Assembly (NCBI GenBank): GCA_945835425.1
Contig: CAMAJC010000145.1
Span: 1 to 5,441, forward strand
DNA length: 5,441 bases
Reading direction: 5' to 3'
Source of the DNA: an uncultured Clostridia bacterium
GTDB taxonomy: Bacteria > Bacillota > Clostridia > Oscillospirales > Ruminococcaceae
Under the pieces are notes generated by a model, which worked only from the letters and a program-made list of their open reading frames with translations, did not search any database and was not told the DNA's origin. Positions 1-4,871 of the stretch are shown here, in pieces; position 1 is the stretch's first letter, and each line of letters starts with the position of its first letter. Both the position numbers and the translations under genes were made by a program.

Positions 1-84
1 CTTATGCCGGTCGGGATGCGGATATGCTATGCAGCCGCTGCCGTTTTTGACGATGCAGAAGCGGAGATTGTGCAGTTATTTAGG
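1..84. other. Left edge, no supported gene
   Basis: No gene can be supported here. One plus-strand frame is open from base 1 to a TAA at 121-123, but it runs straight through the consensus promoter of the next operon. A second frame stops at 86-88 and a third at 48-50. Any of these could be the tail of a gene that begins outside the window; none gives a recognisable protein end. No terminator hairpin is visible before the promoter. Confidence 0.4.
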
Positions 85-113
85 TTGACATTGCAATGCA
101 AATGGCATATAAT
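85..113 (+). promoter_or_regulatory. Consensus sigma-70/sigma-A promoter of the toxin-antitoxin operon
   Basis: The -35 box TTGACA (85-90) and the -10 box TATAAT (108-113) both match the housekeeping consensus at all six positions and are separated by exactly 17 bp. Transcription would begin near 119-121, leaving a leader of about 27 nt before the antitoxin ATG at 147. Such a strong promoter fits a toxin-antitoxin operon held down by autorepression. A second TATAAT lies at 119-124 but has no partner box. Confidence 0.9.
91..101. promoter_or_regulatory. Candidate antitoxin operator in promoter spacer
   Basis: TTGCA-A-TGCAA is a perfect inverted repeat with 5-bp arms and a 1-bp centre, lying entirely between the -35 and -10 boxes. 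RelB/DinJ antitoxins carry a ribbon-helix-helix domain and repress their own operon by binding short palindromes at the promoter. Assigning this dyad as the operator is inference from its position and symmetry. Confidence 0.5.
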
Positions 114-146
114 AGATATATAATAAAGTGCAAAGGAGCTGTTATT

Positions 147-419
147 ATGGCCAGTACAAATTTCAGTGTCCGTATGGACAGCGACATTAAAAAGCAATGT
201 GAGGCCCTTTATGGAGAACTGGGGATGAATCTTACCACTGCAATCAATGTTTTTCTGCGGCAGTCGCTTCGGGTAGGAGGATTTCCGTTTGAGGTCCGGC
301 TGGACCAGCCGAATAAGGAAACGATGGCCGCTATGCTGGAAGCCGAGAGAATTGCTCATGACCCGGATGTGAAGCATTATTCCGATGTGGAAGAAGCGCT
401 TCGGGAGTTAAAACGATGA
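147..419 (+). CDS. dinJ: RelB/DinJ-family antitoxin
   Basis: This 90-residue protein is the antitoxin of a type II toxin-antitoxin pair. It binds and neutralises the toxin encoded just downstream and probably represses the operon. The N-terminal segment NFSVRMD (residues 5-11) is the DNA-contacting strand of a ribbon-helix-helix fold, followed by helices at about 13-25 and 29-43, including the typical 'NLTTAINVFLRQSLR' stretch. GGFPFEV (44-50) is the usual linker, and the acidic/basic C-terminal helix (about 75-90) would wrap the toxin. I start at ATG 147 because AAAGGAG lies at 132-138, eight bases upstream. A longer in-frame start at 96 falls inside the promoter and has no ribosome site. 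The stop overlaps the toxin start (ATGA). The family call is firm; the DinJ subtype rests mainly on the YafQ-like partner. Confidence 0.93.
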   Translation: MASTNFSVRMDSDIKKQCEALYGELGMNLTTAINVFLRQSLRVGGFPFEVRLDQPNKETMAAMLEAERIAHDPDVKHYSDVEEALRELKR

Positions 420-697
420 ATCGGGATATCGTTTGGACAACACAATTCAAAAAAGACTATAAATTGGCGCTCAAACGGCATATGGACATTGAACTGCTGG
501 ACAATATTATCCGCATCCTTTCCAGAGGAGAACCGCTGCCGGAAAAGAACCGGGATCATGCGCTGACCGGGGACTGGGTTGGGCACCGGGAATGTCACAT
601 TCAGCCGGATTGGCTGCTGGTGTACCGCATTGAAGATGATGTCCTGGTACTGACGCTGGCGCGGACGGGAACGCACAGCGACCTGTTTGGCAAATGA
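416..697 (+). CDS. yafQ: YafQ-family mRNA interferase toxin
   Basis: This 93-residue protein belongs to the RelE/ParE superfamily, YafQ branch; these are ribosome-dependent endoribonucleases that cleave translated mRNA. The YafQ signature is complete. It has an N-terminal 'FKKDYKLALKRHMD' helix (11-24), His48 in RDHAL, the GDWVGHRECHIQPDWLLVY core (52-70) with His61 and Asp65, and the C-terminal RTGTHSDLF (83-91) with His87 and Phe91. These match the positions known to be catalytic in E. coli YafQ (His50, His63, Asp67, His87, Phe91), so the toxin looks active. Its ATG overlaps the antitoxin stop in an ATGA, with GGGAG at 403-407 eight bases upstream, so translation is probably coupled. Two stops in tandem (TGA, TAA) end the gene. 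No signal peptide or membrane segment is present. Confidence 0.95.
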   Translation: MNRDIVWTTQFKKDYKLALKRHMDIELLDNIIRILSRGEPLPEKNRDHALTGDWVGHRECHIQPDWLLVYRIEDDVLVLTLARTGTHSDLFGK

Positions 698-718
698 TAA
701 CCGGCTTGTGCGTAATGA

Positions 719-749
719 AAAAGGCGTGACCGCTTTCGTCACGCCTTTT
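719..749. terminator. Intrinsic terminator, probably bidirectional
   Basis: AAAAGGCGTGAC (719-730) pairs perfectly with GTCACGCCTTTT (738-749), a 12-bp stem with a 7-nt loop, lying 21 bases after the toxin stop. The plus strand ends in TTTT followed by CATCGTTTT. The minus strand ends in TTTTT. It can therefore close the toxin operon and also stop transcripts arriving from the convergent aminopeptidase gene. Confidence 0.88.
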
Positions 750-795
750 CATCGTTTTATAGATATTTGCCATGTATCAGCGTTGGTTGCTTATT

Positions 796-823
796 GGCGG
801 GCGACCTGGGGGGTCGCCCCTAC
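796..823 (-). repeat. Solitary REP-like palindrome headed by GTAG
   Basis: On the minus strand GTAG (823-820) is followed by a palindrome with arms GGGCGACC and GGTCGCCC (812-819 and 799-806) and a 5-nt loop. It resembles the GTAG-headed palindromes elsewhere in the window but has no inverted partner nearby. It lies in the 332-bp spacer between the toxin and the aminopeptidase gene. Confidence 0.7.
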
Positions 824-871
824 CGATTTCGGAAAATCACCCGCGAATATCGGGCGTGGAACAGTGTCCGA

Positions 872-897
872 AGACTGCGAGCCTGACGAAGCAGTCT
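872..897. repeat. Intergenic hairpin, AGACTGC/GCAGTCT
   Basis: AGACTGC (872-878) and GCAGTCT (891-897) form a 7-bp inverted repeat around a 12-nt loop. There is no U-tract on either side, so it is not an intrinsic terminator. The surrounding 824-960 stretch is GC-rich and holds no credible ORF. Its patchwork of short dyads (for example CCGATTTCGG at 822-831) suggests debris of repeat elements rather than a gene. Confidence 0.4.
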
Positions 898-972
898 CGC
901 CCAGCCATCCCGCGTGCAGCCCAAGTCGCGGCGAATAAAACGCGGTCCGTGACCGCCTGCGCAGCAGCATAC

Positions 973-1014
973 CTTAATTATTCATTATTCATTCTTCATT
1001 TTTCATTTTTCATT
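973..1014. repeat. Tandem heptamer array, NTTCATT
   Basis: Six consecutive 7-bp units are visible: CTTAATT, ATTCATT, ATTCATT, CTTCATT, TTTCATT, TTTCATT. The last five share xTTCATT and vary only at the first base. On the minus strand, the transcribed strand of the aminopeptidase, they read AATGAAN and make an A-rich 3' tail just after the stop. Such arrays can change copy number by slippage. No function is evident. Confidence 0.85.
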
Positions 1015-1015
1015 T

Positions 1016-1033
1016 GTGATGCTAAAGCATCAC
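1016..1033 (-). other. Stem-loop overlapping the pepC stop codon
   Basis: GTGATGC (1016-1022) and GCATCAC (1027-1033) form a perfect 7-bp stem with a 4-nt TAAA loop, and the stop codon of the minus-strand gene lies inside one arm. On that strand the hairpin is followed by an A-rich, not U-rich, tract, so it does not look like a standard intrinsic terminator. It may instead protect the 3' end of the mRNA. Confidence 0.55.
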
Positions 1034-2370
1034 TCTGCAAGCGATCCCATCGGGTCCCAGGGGTTTAAAACGATCGGTTTCTGTTCCAGGAGGGTGGCCT
1101 TGTCGCCGAGAATATCCTTGGTCACGACTGCCTGATAGACATACTGATCAAACCAGGTGTCAGAGCATACATAATAGCCCTTGTGGCCGCTTTCATTGCC
1201 CCAGCTGTTTTCGATCTTCCAGCGGGTCGGCGCGCCGTTCTCGTCGAGGTTGACGCCGGTGATGACCATGGCGTGGTTCATGGCCGAGAACCAATAATCC
1301 AGCCCGTCCTTCTTGCTGATCGTAAGGTCCAGCCCGGTCAGCAGCTCATAATCGAAGGTGCCGTCGTCCCACAGCCCGGCTGCGCGGCCGCCGAACTTGC
1401 CGACGTCGCTGCCGAACCAGACAACATTGCCGCCCTTCAGCTGCTTGATGATCAGCTCTTTGAACTCGCTCATCGGGAGGTTTAAGTACATAACGTCCTT
1501 GCCGCCGACAACGTTGCCCAGCATCGAAACGGTGTAGGTGCGGTAGTAGGGCTTATCGTCGGTGGGCGCGTTGATGATGCTGATTGTCTTTTCGAGGTCG
1601 CGGCCGATGTACTTTTCATAAAAGCTCTGGGGCGTGTAGTCCTTTTCGACGTGGTACGCGCCGTCCTTGTCCACATACTCAAAGTCAAAGTGCTTCGGCG
1701 GCTCGCCGTAGCAGCTGCAGAGGAACCCGTAGACCTTGCCGAGGACCGTTTCCTTGTACAGGTCGACTTCCTTCATCGGCACGCCTTTTTTCATCAGTGC
1801 GCGGATATGAACGGCGGCGTTTTTCAGGCTGCGGTTGAGCATATTGTTCATGTCCCGGGAGTTGCTGCTCTGAGCGGTCTCGCCCATGGCGTCCTTGGGC
1901 ACGATGCCGTATTTCTCGGCGATGTTCACGAACATATCCCACTGTCCGCCGTCATGAACGCCGGTGGTGAGGATGTGCTGGACAACCCGGTCGTCGGTGG
2001 GTTTGTCGGCGGTGGCGATAATGCATTCGCAGAAATAGTTGGCGCGCTCAAATTTATCCCAGAAGGCCGCATAGCTCTGGGACAGCTCAAAATCGGCGAT
2101 TCCTTTTTCCTTTGCGATCTTCTCGCGCAGGACGTTCAGCGACGCGAACAGCCAGCAGCGGCCGCTCTTTTTCTGGTTGGTGACCGGGAGGGTCGGGATA
2201 TCAATTGAGAATTTCGGGTGCATCAGGTTGGCTCCGGCAGAGACAAAAGCCACGTCTCCCATCTCAGACTTGGAGAGGGCGGCGGTCGCGAGCTTGCGGA
2301 CGGGGTCTGCGTTATACTGCGCCGAATAGGCTTTCAGCTGTTCAGCGGTGATGGGCGTAGGTTTTGCCAT
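1030..2370 (-). CDS. pepC: C1B cysteine aminopeptidase (PepC/bleomycin hydrolase)
   Basis: This 446-residue protein is a complete bleomycin-hydrolase/PepC homologue of the papain clan: a cytoplasmic, usually hexameric aminopeptidase that trims peptides. The catalytic set is present: oxyanion Gln66 and nucleophile Cys72 in NQKKSGRCWLFASLN, His366 in AMNHAMVITG, and Asn388 in IENSWGNESGHKGYY. The C-terminus ends in WDPMGSLAE, matching the conserved tail that enters the active site in this family and enforces aminopeptidase specificity. Length is typical. I chose the ATG at 2370 because AAGGA lies ten bases upstream, MAKPTPITAEQL aligns with family N-termini, and the in-frame extension to 2475 crosses the promoter. 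No signal peptide is seen. The gene stands alone, convergent with the toxin gene and divergent from the flavoprotein cluster. Its likely role is housekeeping peptide turnover; detoxification of peptide-like drugs is possible. Confidence 0.97.
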   Translation of the reverse strand: MAKPTPITAEQLKAYSAQYNADPVRKLATAALSKSEMGDVAFVSAGANLMHPKFSIDIPTLPVTNQKKSGRCWLFASLNVLREKIAKEKGIADFELSQSYAAFWDKFERANYFCECIIATADKPTDDRVVQHILTTGVHDGGQWDMFVNIAEKYGIVPKDAMGETAQSSNSRDMNNMLNRSLKNAAVHIRALMKKGVPMKEVDLYKETVLGKVYGFLCSCYGEPPKHFDFEYVDKDGAYHVEKDYTPQSFYEKYIGRDLEKTISIINAPTDDKPYYRTYTVSMLGNVVGGKDVMYLNLPMSEFKELIIKQLKGGNVVWFGSDVGKFGGRAAGLWDDGTFDYELLTGLDLTISKKDGLDYWFSAMNHAMVITGVNLDENGAPTRWKIENSWGNESGHKGYYVCSDTWFDQYVYQAVVTKDILGDKATLLEQKPIVLNPWDPMGSLAE

Positions 2371-2406
2371 GAGAAATCCATCCTTCCATGTTTTGGTTTT
2401 TTCTTT

Positions 2407-2434
2407 ATTATAGCATCTTGGTAAAAATATGCAA
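2407..2434 (-). promoter_or_regulatory. pepC promoter with extended -10
   Basis: On the minus strand TTGCAT (2434-2429) and TATAAT (2412-2407) are 16 bp apart. The bases TGC directly before TATAAT supply an extended -10 element, which offsets the weak -35 box and short spacer. Transcription would begin near 2400, giving a leader of about 30 nt with the ribosome site in it. Confidence 0.75.
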
Positions 2435-2459
2435 GACTTTTCCTTTTTCTGTTCGCGTG

Positions 2460-2489
2460 TATTGATTCTGTGCATATTGATTCTGCGCC
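2460..2489. repeat. 15-bp direct repeat upstream of the pepC promoter
   Basis: Two adjacent 15-bp units, TATTGATTCTGTGCA (2460-2474) and TATTGATTCTGCGCC (2475-2489), match at 13 of 15 positions. They lie about 60-90 bp upstream of the predicted pepC start site. They could bind a regulator or be simple repeat debris next to the palindrome at 2508; nothing decides between these. Confidence 0.55.
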
Positions 2490-2507
2490 GAATCTTTTGT
2501 GGAATAC

Positions 2508-2536
2508 CGCGGCAGGCTGAGGGCAGCCTGCCCTAC
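2508..2536 (-). repeat. REP-like palindrome headed by GTAG
   Basis: On the minus strand GTAG (2536-2533) precedes arms GGCAGGCT and AGCCTGCC with a 6-nt loop GCCCTC. All 29 bases recur exactly at 3616-3644 in the same orientation, and weak similarity continues about 12 bp beyond the 2508 side. It lies between the pepC promoter and the first long inverted-pair element. Confidence 0.85.
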
Positions 2537-2592
2537 GGACAATAACAGGGCGGCGGTGTGCAGGACGTTTTTTATACGCCATTGATAGATAG

Positions 2593-2716
2593 TTGTAGCG
2601 GCGACCTGCGGTCGCCACCGGTACAGAAAAAGGCCGTTTATCTGGTCAAAATGCGTCTTTTGCATGAATCGTATAATTTGTGCAAATCTGGTGGCGACCG
2701 CAGGTCGCCGCTACAA
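2593..2716. mobile_element. BIME/MITE-like inverted-pair element, copy 1
   Basis: This 124-bp element has perfect 27-bp terminal inverted repeats (2593-2619 and 2690-2716) around a 70-bp AT-richer core. Each end contains a second-order palindrome with arms GGCGACC and GGTCGCC and loop TGC, with GTAG at its outer foot (2595-2598, and CTAC at 2711-2714). The same structure with a related core recurs at 5313-5435. There is no coding capacity, so any movement would depend on an enzyme supplied elsewhere. Similarity to copy 2 extends left to CCATTGATA at 2579-2587, so the true left boundary may be further out. No clear target duplication is visible. The following bases 2717-2794 hold nothing I recognise. 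Confidence 0.88.
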
Positions 2717-2794
2717 ACCAAATGAACGACTGTCCTGACAAAATTTCCCCGAAAACTTTATCTAAAATGCCAAATATTTTTGCTCAGATAATCC

Positions 2795-2825
2795 TTGACT
2801 TGGAGTCCGCTCCAGGAAGTATAAT
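2795..2825 (+). promoter_or_regulatory. MerR-type promoter/operator with 19-bp spacer
   Basis: The -35 box TTGACT (2795-2800) and -10 box TATAAT (2820-2825) are 19 bp apart. This is too long for ordinary sigma-A use but is the hallmark of promoters activated by MerR-family proteins, which twist the DNA to realign the boxes. A dyad, TGGAG-TCCG-CTCCA (2801-2814), lies in the spacer where these regulators bind. The start site would be near 2832, about 53 nt before the flavoprotein ATG. The MerR gene at 4872-5273 is the obvious candidate regulator; that link is inference. Confidence 0.85.
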
Positions 2826-2884
2826 GAAGTCATAGAAGTGACATTACGTCAATTATATTCATCGCACTTTCAGGAGGAATTACT

Positions 2885-3421
2885 ATGAGCAAGAAAATTC
2901 TGATTTTATCCGGCAGCCCCCGCAAAGACGGCAATTCCGAGCGGCTCTGTAAGCAGTTCATGGCAGGCGCCGAATCGGCAGGCCATACGGTCGAGATGGT
3001 CTCGCTGCGGGAAAAGAAGGTCGCGTACTGCGTCGCCTGCTACGCCTGCCGCAAGCTGAAAAAATGCGTCCAGAAGGACGACGCAAACGAAATCATCCAG
3101 AAGATGATCGACGCGGACGTCCTCGTCCTTTCCAGCCCCGTGTATTTTTACTCCATCGCGGCGCAGCTGAAAGCACTGATCGACCGCTGCGTCAGCCGCT
3201 ATACCGAAATCCGCAACAAGGAGTTTTACTATATCGTCACCGCCGCCGAAAATTCCATCACCGCTGCCGAGCGGACAATTGAGGATATGCGCGGCTTTGT
3301 CGACTGCATCGACGGTGCGCAGGAAAAGGGCATTGTCTACGGCGTCGGCGCATGGGATAAGGGCGATATCGAGGGGATGCCCGCCATGGAGACCGCCTAT
3401 GAGATGGGCAAAAACTGCTGA
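2885..3421 (+). CDS. NAD(P)H-dependent flavin oxidoreductase, Isf-like
   Basis: This 178-residue protein has the flavodoxin-like fold of the NADPH-dependent FMN reductase family. GSPRKDGNS (10-18) after the first strand is the FMN phosphate loop, and SSPVYFYSIAAQLKALIDR (83-101) is the conserved flavin-contacting strand and helix. Between them, CVACYACRKLKKC (49-61) gives Cys49, Cys52, Cys55 and Cys61, a CX2CX2CX5C spacing that fits the compact motif (CX2CX2CX4-7C) of iron-sulfur flavoproteins that bind a [4Fe-4S] cluster. Many clostridial relatives carry similar cysteines without proof of a cluster, so cluster binding is likely but not certain. The start is secure: AGGAGG at 2872-2877, seven bases before ATG. 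It is the first gene after the MerR-type promoter and is probably a soluble electron carrier or quinone/electrophile reductase induced with the aldo/keto reductase. The substrate cannot be read from sequence. Confidence 0.9.
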   Translation: MSKKILILSGSPRKDGNSERLCKQFMAGAESAGHTVEMVSLREKKVAYCVACYACRKLKKCVQKDDANEIIQKMIDADVLVLSSPVYFYSIAAQLKALIDRCVSRYTEIRNKEFYYIVTAAENSITAAERTIEDMRGFVDCIDGAQEKGIVYGVGAWDKGDIEGMPAMETAYEMGKNC

Positions 3422-3433
3422 GGAGGGAGCCGC

Positions 3434-3472
3434 ATGAGCTTTCCTTCCCAATGCAGGTCTCCTTATTCCTGA
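3434..3472 (+). CDS. Possible 12-codon ORF or gene remnant
   Basis: Immediately after the flavoprotein stop there is a textbook ribosome site, AGGAGGGAG (3421-3429), its first base being the last base of that stop. ATG follows at 3434, then twelve codons (MSFPSQCRSPYS) and TGA. The site is better than those of most genes in the window, yet the peptide is tiny and resembles nothing I know. It may be a real small protein, or the preserved start of a gene whose body was lost when repeat elements entered the 403-bp spacer. I favour a remnant. Confidence 0.3.
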   Translation: MSFPSQCRSPYS

Positions 3473-3513
3473 AATTATGTCCGGTTTTGCCGGGGCATAG
3501 AGGGGAAATGAGG

Positions 3514-3543
3514 TTGACCCGCGGCGGAGAATTGTTGTATAAT
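3514..3543 (+). promoter_or_regulatory. Candidate sigma-A promoter upstream of the aldo/keto reductase
   Basis: TTGACC (3514-3519) and TATAAT (3538-3543) are separated by 18 bp. If active, the transcript would start near 3550 and carry a leader of about 275 nt that includes both palindromes at 3616-3754 before the aldo/keto reductase ATG. No convincing -35/-10 pair lies closer to that gene, only an isolated TATAAA at 3798-3803. No terminator separates the flavoprotein from this point, so read-through from 2795 is also possible. Confidence 0.6.
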
Positions 3544-3615
3544 AGACAAAAGAAAATGCAATTCGGTGATAAATGGAAGGGCCAATGTTCGGACAACGGT
3601 CGATTGTTGGAAAAT

Positions 3616-3754
3616 CGCGGCAGGCTGAGGGCAGCCTGCCCTACCGTCATCCTATTGGCAGCGGGTGAATTATTCCTAGACGTGTCTGTCCCGCCGATTT
3701 TCTGCAAACCAACCCGTGATAATCGGTAGGGCGGGATGCCCTCATCCCGCCGGG
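3616..3754. repeat. Inverted pair of REP-like palindromes, GTAG feet facing inward
   Basis: The left unit (3616-3644, minus orientation) is identical over 29 bp to 2508-2536: arms GGCAGGCT and AGCCTGCC, loop GCCCTC, GTAG foot at 3644-3641. The right unit (3726-3754, plus orientation) has GTAG at 3726-3729, arms GGCGGGAT and ATCCCGCC, and the same GCCCTC loop. Relative to each other the stems carry two compensatory base-pair changes. The 81 bp between them hold no gene. Bases 3755-3824 contain only the leader and ribosome site of the next gene. The pair can form two local hairpins or one long imperfect stem. Confidence 0.85.
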
Positions 3755-3824
3755 TTACGACAACGCACCTTTATGGGAATTTTTATCCAGGCACCTCTAT
3801 AAACAGAAAGGACAGGGAATCAAC

Positions 3825-4844
3825 ATGGACAAAATCAGACTTGGCAAGACCGGTTTAATGGTCAGCGCGTCCTCGTTCGGTGCGCTGCCGGTACAGCGCG
3901 TCGGCATGGAGGAAGCGAAAAAGCTGCTCCGGATGGCCTATGACGGCGGCATCAACTATTTCGACACCGCCAACGCCTACTCCGACAGCGAGGAAAAGAT
4001 CGGCGAGGCGCTCTCCGACGTCCGCCACAATATCATCATCTCGACCAAATCGGGCGCAAGTGATAAAAAGACGCTCCTTTCCCATATCGAGCTGTCCCTG
4101 CGCCGGATGAAGACCGATTATATCGATATTCTCCAGCTCCATAACCCGGCGACCCTCCCTGACCCCGAGGACCCCGACAGCCTCTACGGCGGCCTTTTGG
4201 AGGCGCAGAAAAAGGGCTGGATCCGCTTCATCGGCATCACCAATCACCGTTATCAGGTGGCCAAAGACGCGGTTCTCTCCGGTAAATACGCCACCCTTCA
4301 GTTCCCGTTCTCGTCCATTTCCGATGAAAAGGACATCTCCCTCGCCGAGCTTGCGCGTGACCACGACATGGGCTTTATCGCCATGAAGGGCTTAGCAGGC
4401 GGCCTCATCACCGACGCGCGGACCACCTTCTCCTTTATGAAGCAGCACCCCTGGGTCGTGCCGATCTGGGGCATCCAGCGGGAAAGTGAGCTTCAGCAGT
4501 TTCTCGACATGGAGAAAAATCCACCCCTCTATGACGATGAAATGAAAGCGCTGATCGAGCGGGACAAGAAGGAACTGGCCGGGAATTTCTGCCACGGCTG
4601 CGGCTACTGCCTGCCCTGTCCCGAGAACATCCCGATTCCAACCGCGGCCCGGATGAGCCTGCTGCTCCGCCGTTCGCCTTATCAGGGGTGGCTTACCGAG
4701 GATATGAATGAACAGATGCTGCGGATCGAGAAATGCCGCCACTGTGGTGCCTGCGCGTCCCGCTGTCCCTACGGGCTGGATACGCCGAAGCTGTTGGCCG
4801 ACAACCTCGCCGACTATAAGCAGTTCCGGGCTGAACATCTGTAA
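3825..4844 (+). CDS. Aldo/keto reductase with C-terminal two-cluster ferredoxin domain
   Basis: This 339-residue protein joins an aldo/keto reductase barrel (about 1-245) to a cysteine-rich tail. The NAD(P)H-dependent catalytic tetrad is intact: Asp47 and Tyr52 in YFDTANAYSDSE, Lys75 in STKSG, His106 in LQLHNP. The tail has Cys256, 259, 262 and 265 (CHGCGYCLPCP) and Cys304, 307, 310 and 314 (CRHCGACASRCP), enough for two [4Fe-4S] clusters. It matches the 'predicted oxidoreductase, aldo/keto reductase family' group common in strict anaerobes, whose substrates are mostly unknown. Reducing an aldehyde or ketone with electrons passed through the clusters is plausible. AGGG at 3814-3817 lies seven bases before the ATG. 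The protein is soluble, with no signal peptide. The MerR gene begins 27 bp after its stop, so the two are co-transcribed; this makes carbonyl stress a likely context. Confidence 0.94.
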   Translation: MDKIRLGKTGLMVSASSFGALPVQRVGMEEAKKLLRMAYDGGINYFDTANAYSDSEEKIGEALSDVRHNIIISTKSGASDKKTLLSHIELSLRRMKTDYIDILQLHNPATLPDPEDPDSLYGGLLEAQKKGWIRFIGITNHRYQVAKDAVLSGKYATLQFPFSSISDEKDISLAELARDHDMGFIAMKGLAGGLITDARTTFSFMKQHPWVVPIWGIQRESELQQFLDMEKNPPLYDDEMKALIERDKKELAGNFCHGCGYCLPCPENIPIPTAARMSLLLRRSPYQGWLTEDMNEQMLRIEKCRHCGACASRCPYGLDTPKLLADNLADYKQFRAEHL

Positions 4845-4871
4845 CCGACTTTTCCCTAAAGAGGTGAAAAT

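Noticed and set aside
973..1014. Replication iterons
   Set aside because: Units are only 7 bp, AT-simple and not near any replication gene; the gene beside them is a peptidase.
1016..1033. Intrinsic terminator of pepC
   Set aside because: The hairpin is followed by an A-rich tract on the transcribed strand; the hairpin at 719-749 with five Ts on that strand is a better candidate.
772..1068. 98-residue plus-strand open frame between toxin and pepC
   Set aside because: Its sequence is translated repeat DNA (the heptamer array gives LFILHFSFF) and it runs into the pepC 3' end in antisense.
1651..2208. 185-residue plus-strand open frame inside pepC
   Set aside because: It is antisense to the catalytic half of a fully conserved peptidase; no ribosome site or family features.
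2839..2851. TGAC-ATTAC-GTCA dyad in the flavoprotein leader as a second operator
   Set aside because: Arms are only 4 bp, and it lies downstream of the predicted start site without matching the MerR dyad.
2906..3451. 181-residue minus-strand open frame opposite the flavoprotein
   Set aside because: Shadow of the flavoprotein codons; low-complexity Ala/Asp/Val composition and no ribosome site.
3258..3707. Minus-strand frames sharing a GQAALSLPR peptide here and at 2408-2665
   Set aside because: The shared peptide is only the translation of the duplicated palindrome, not evidence of a protein family.
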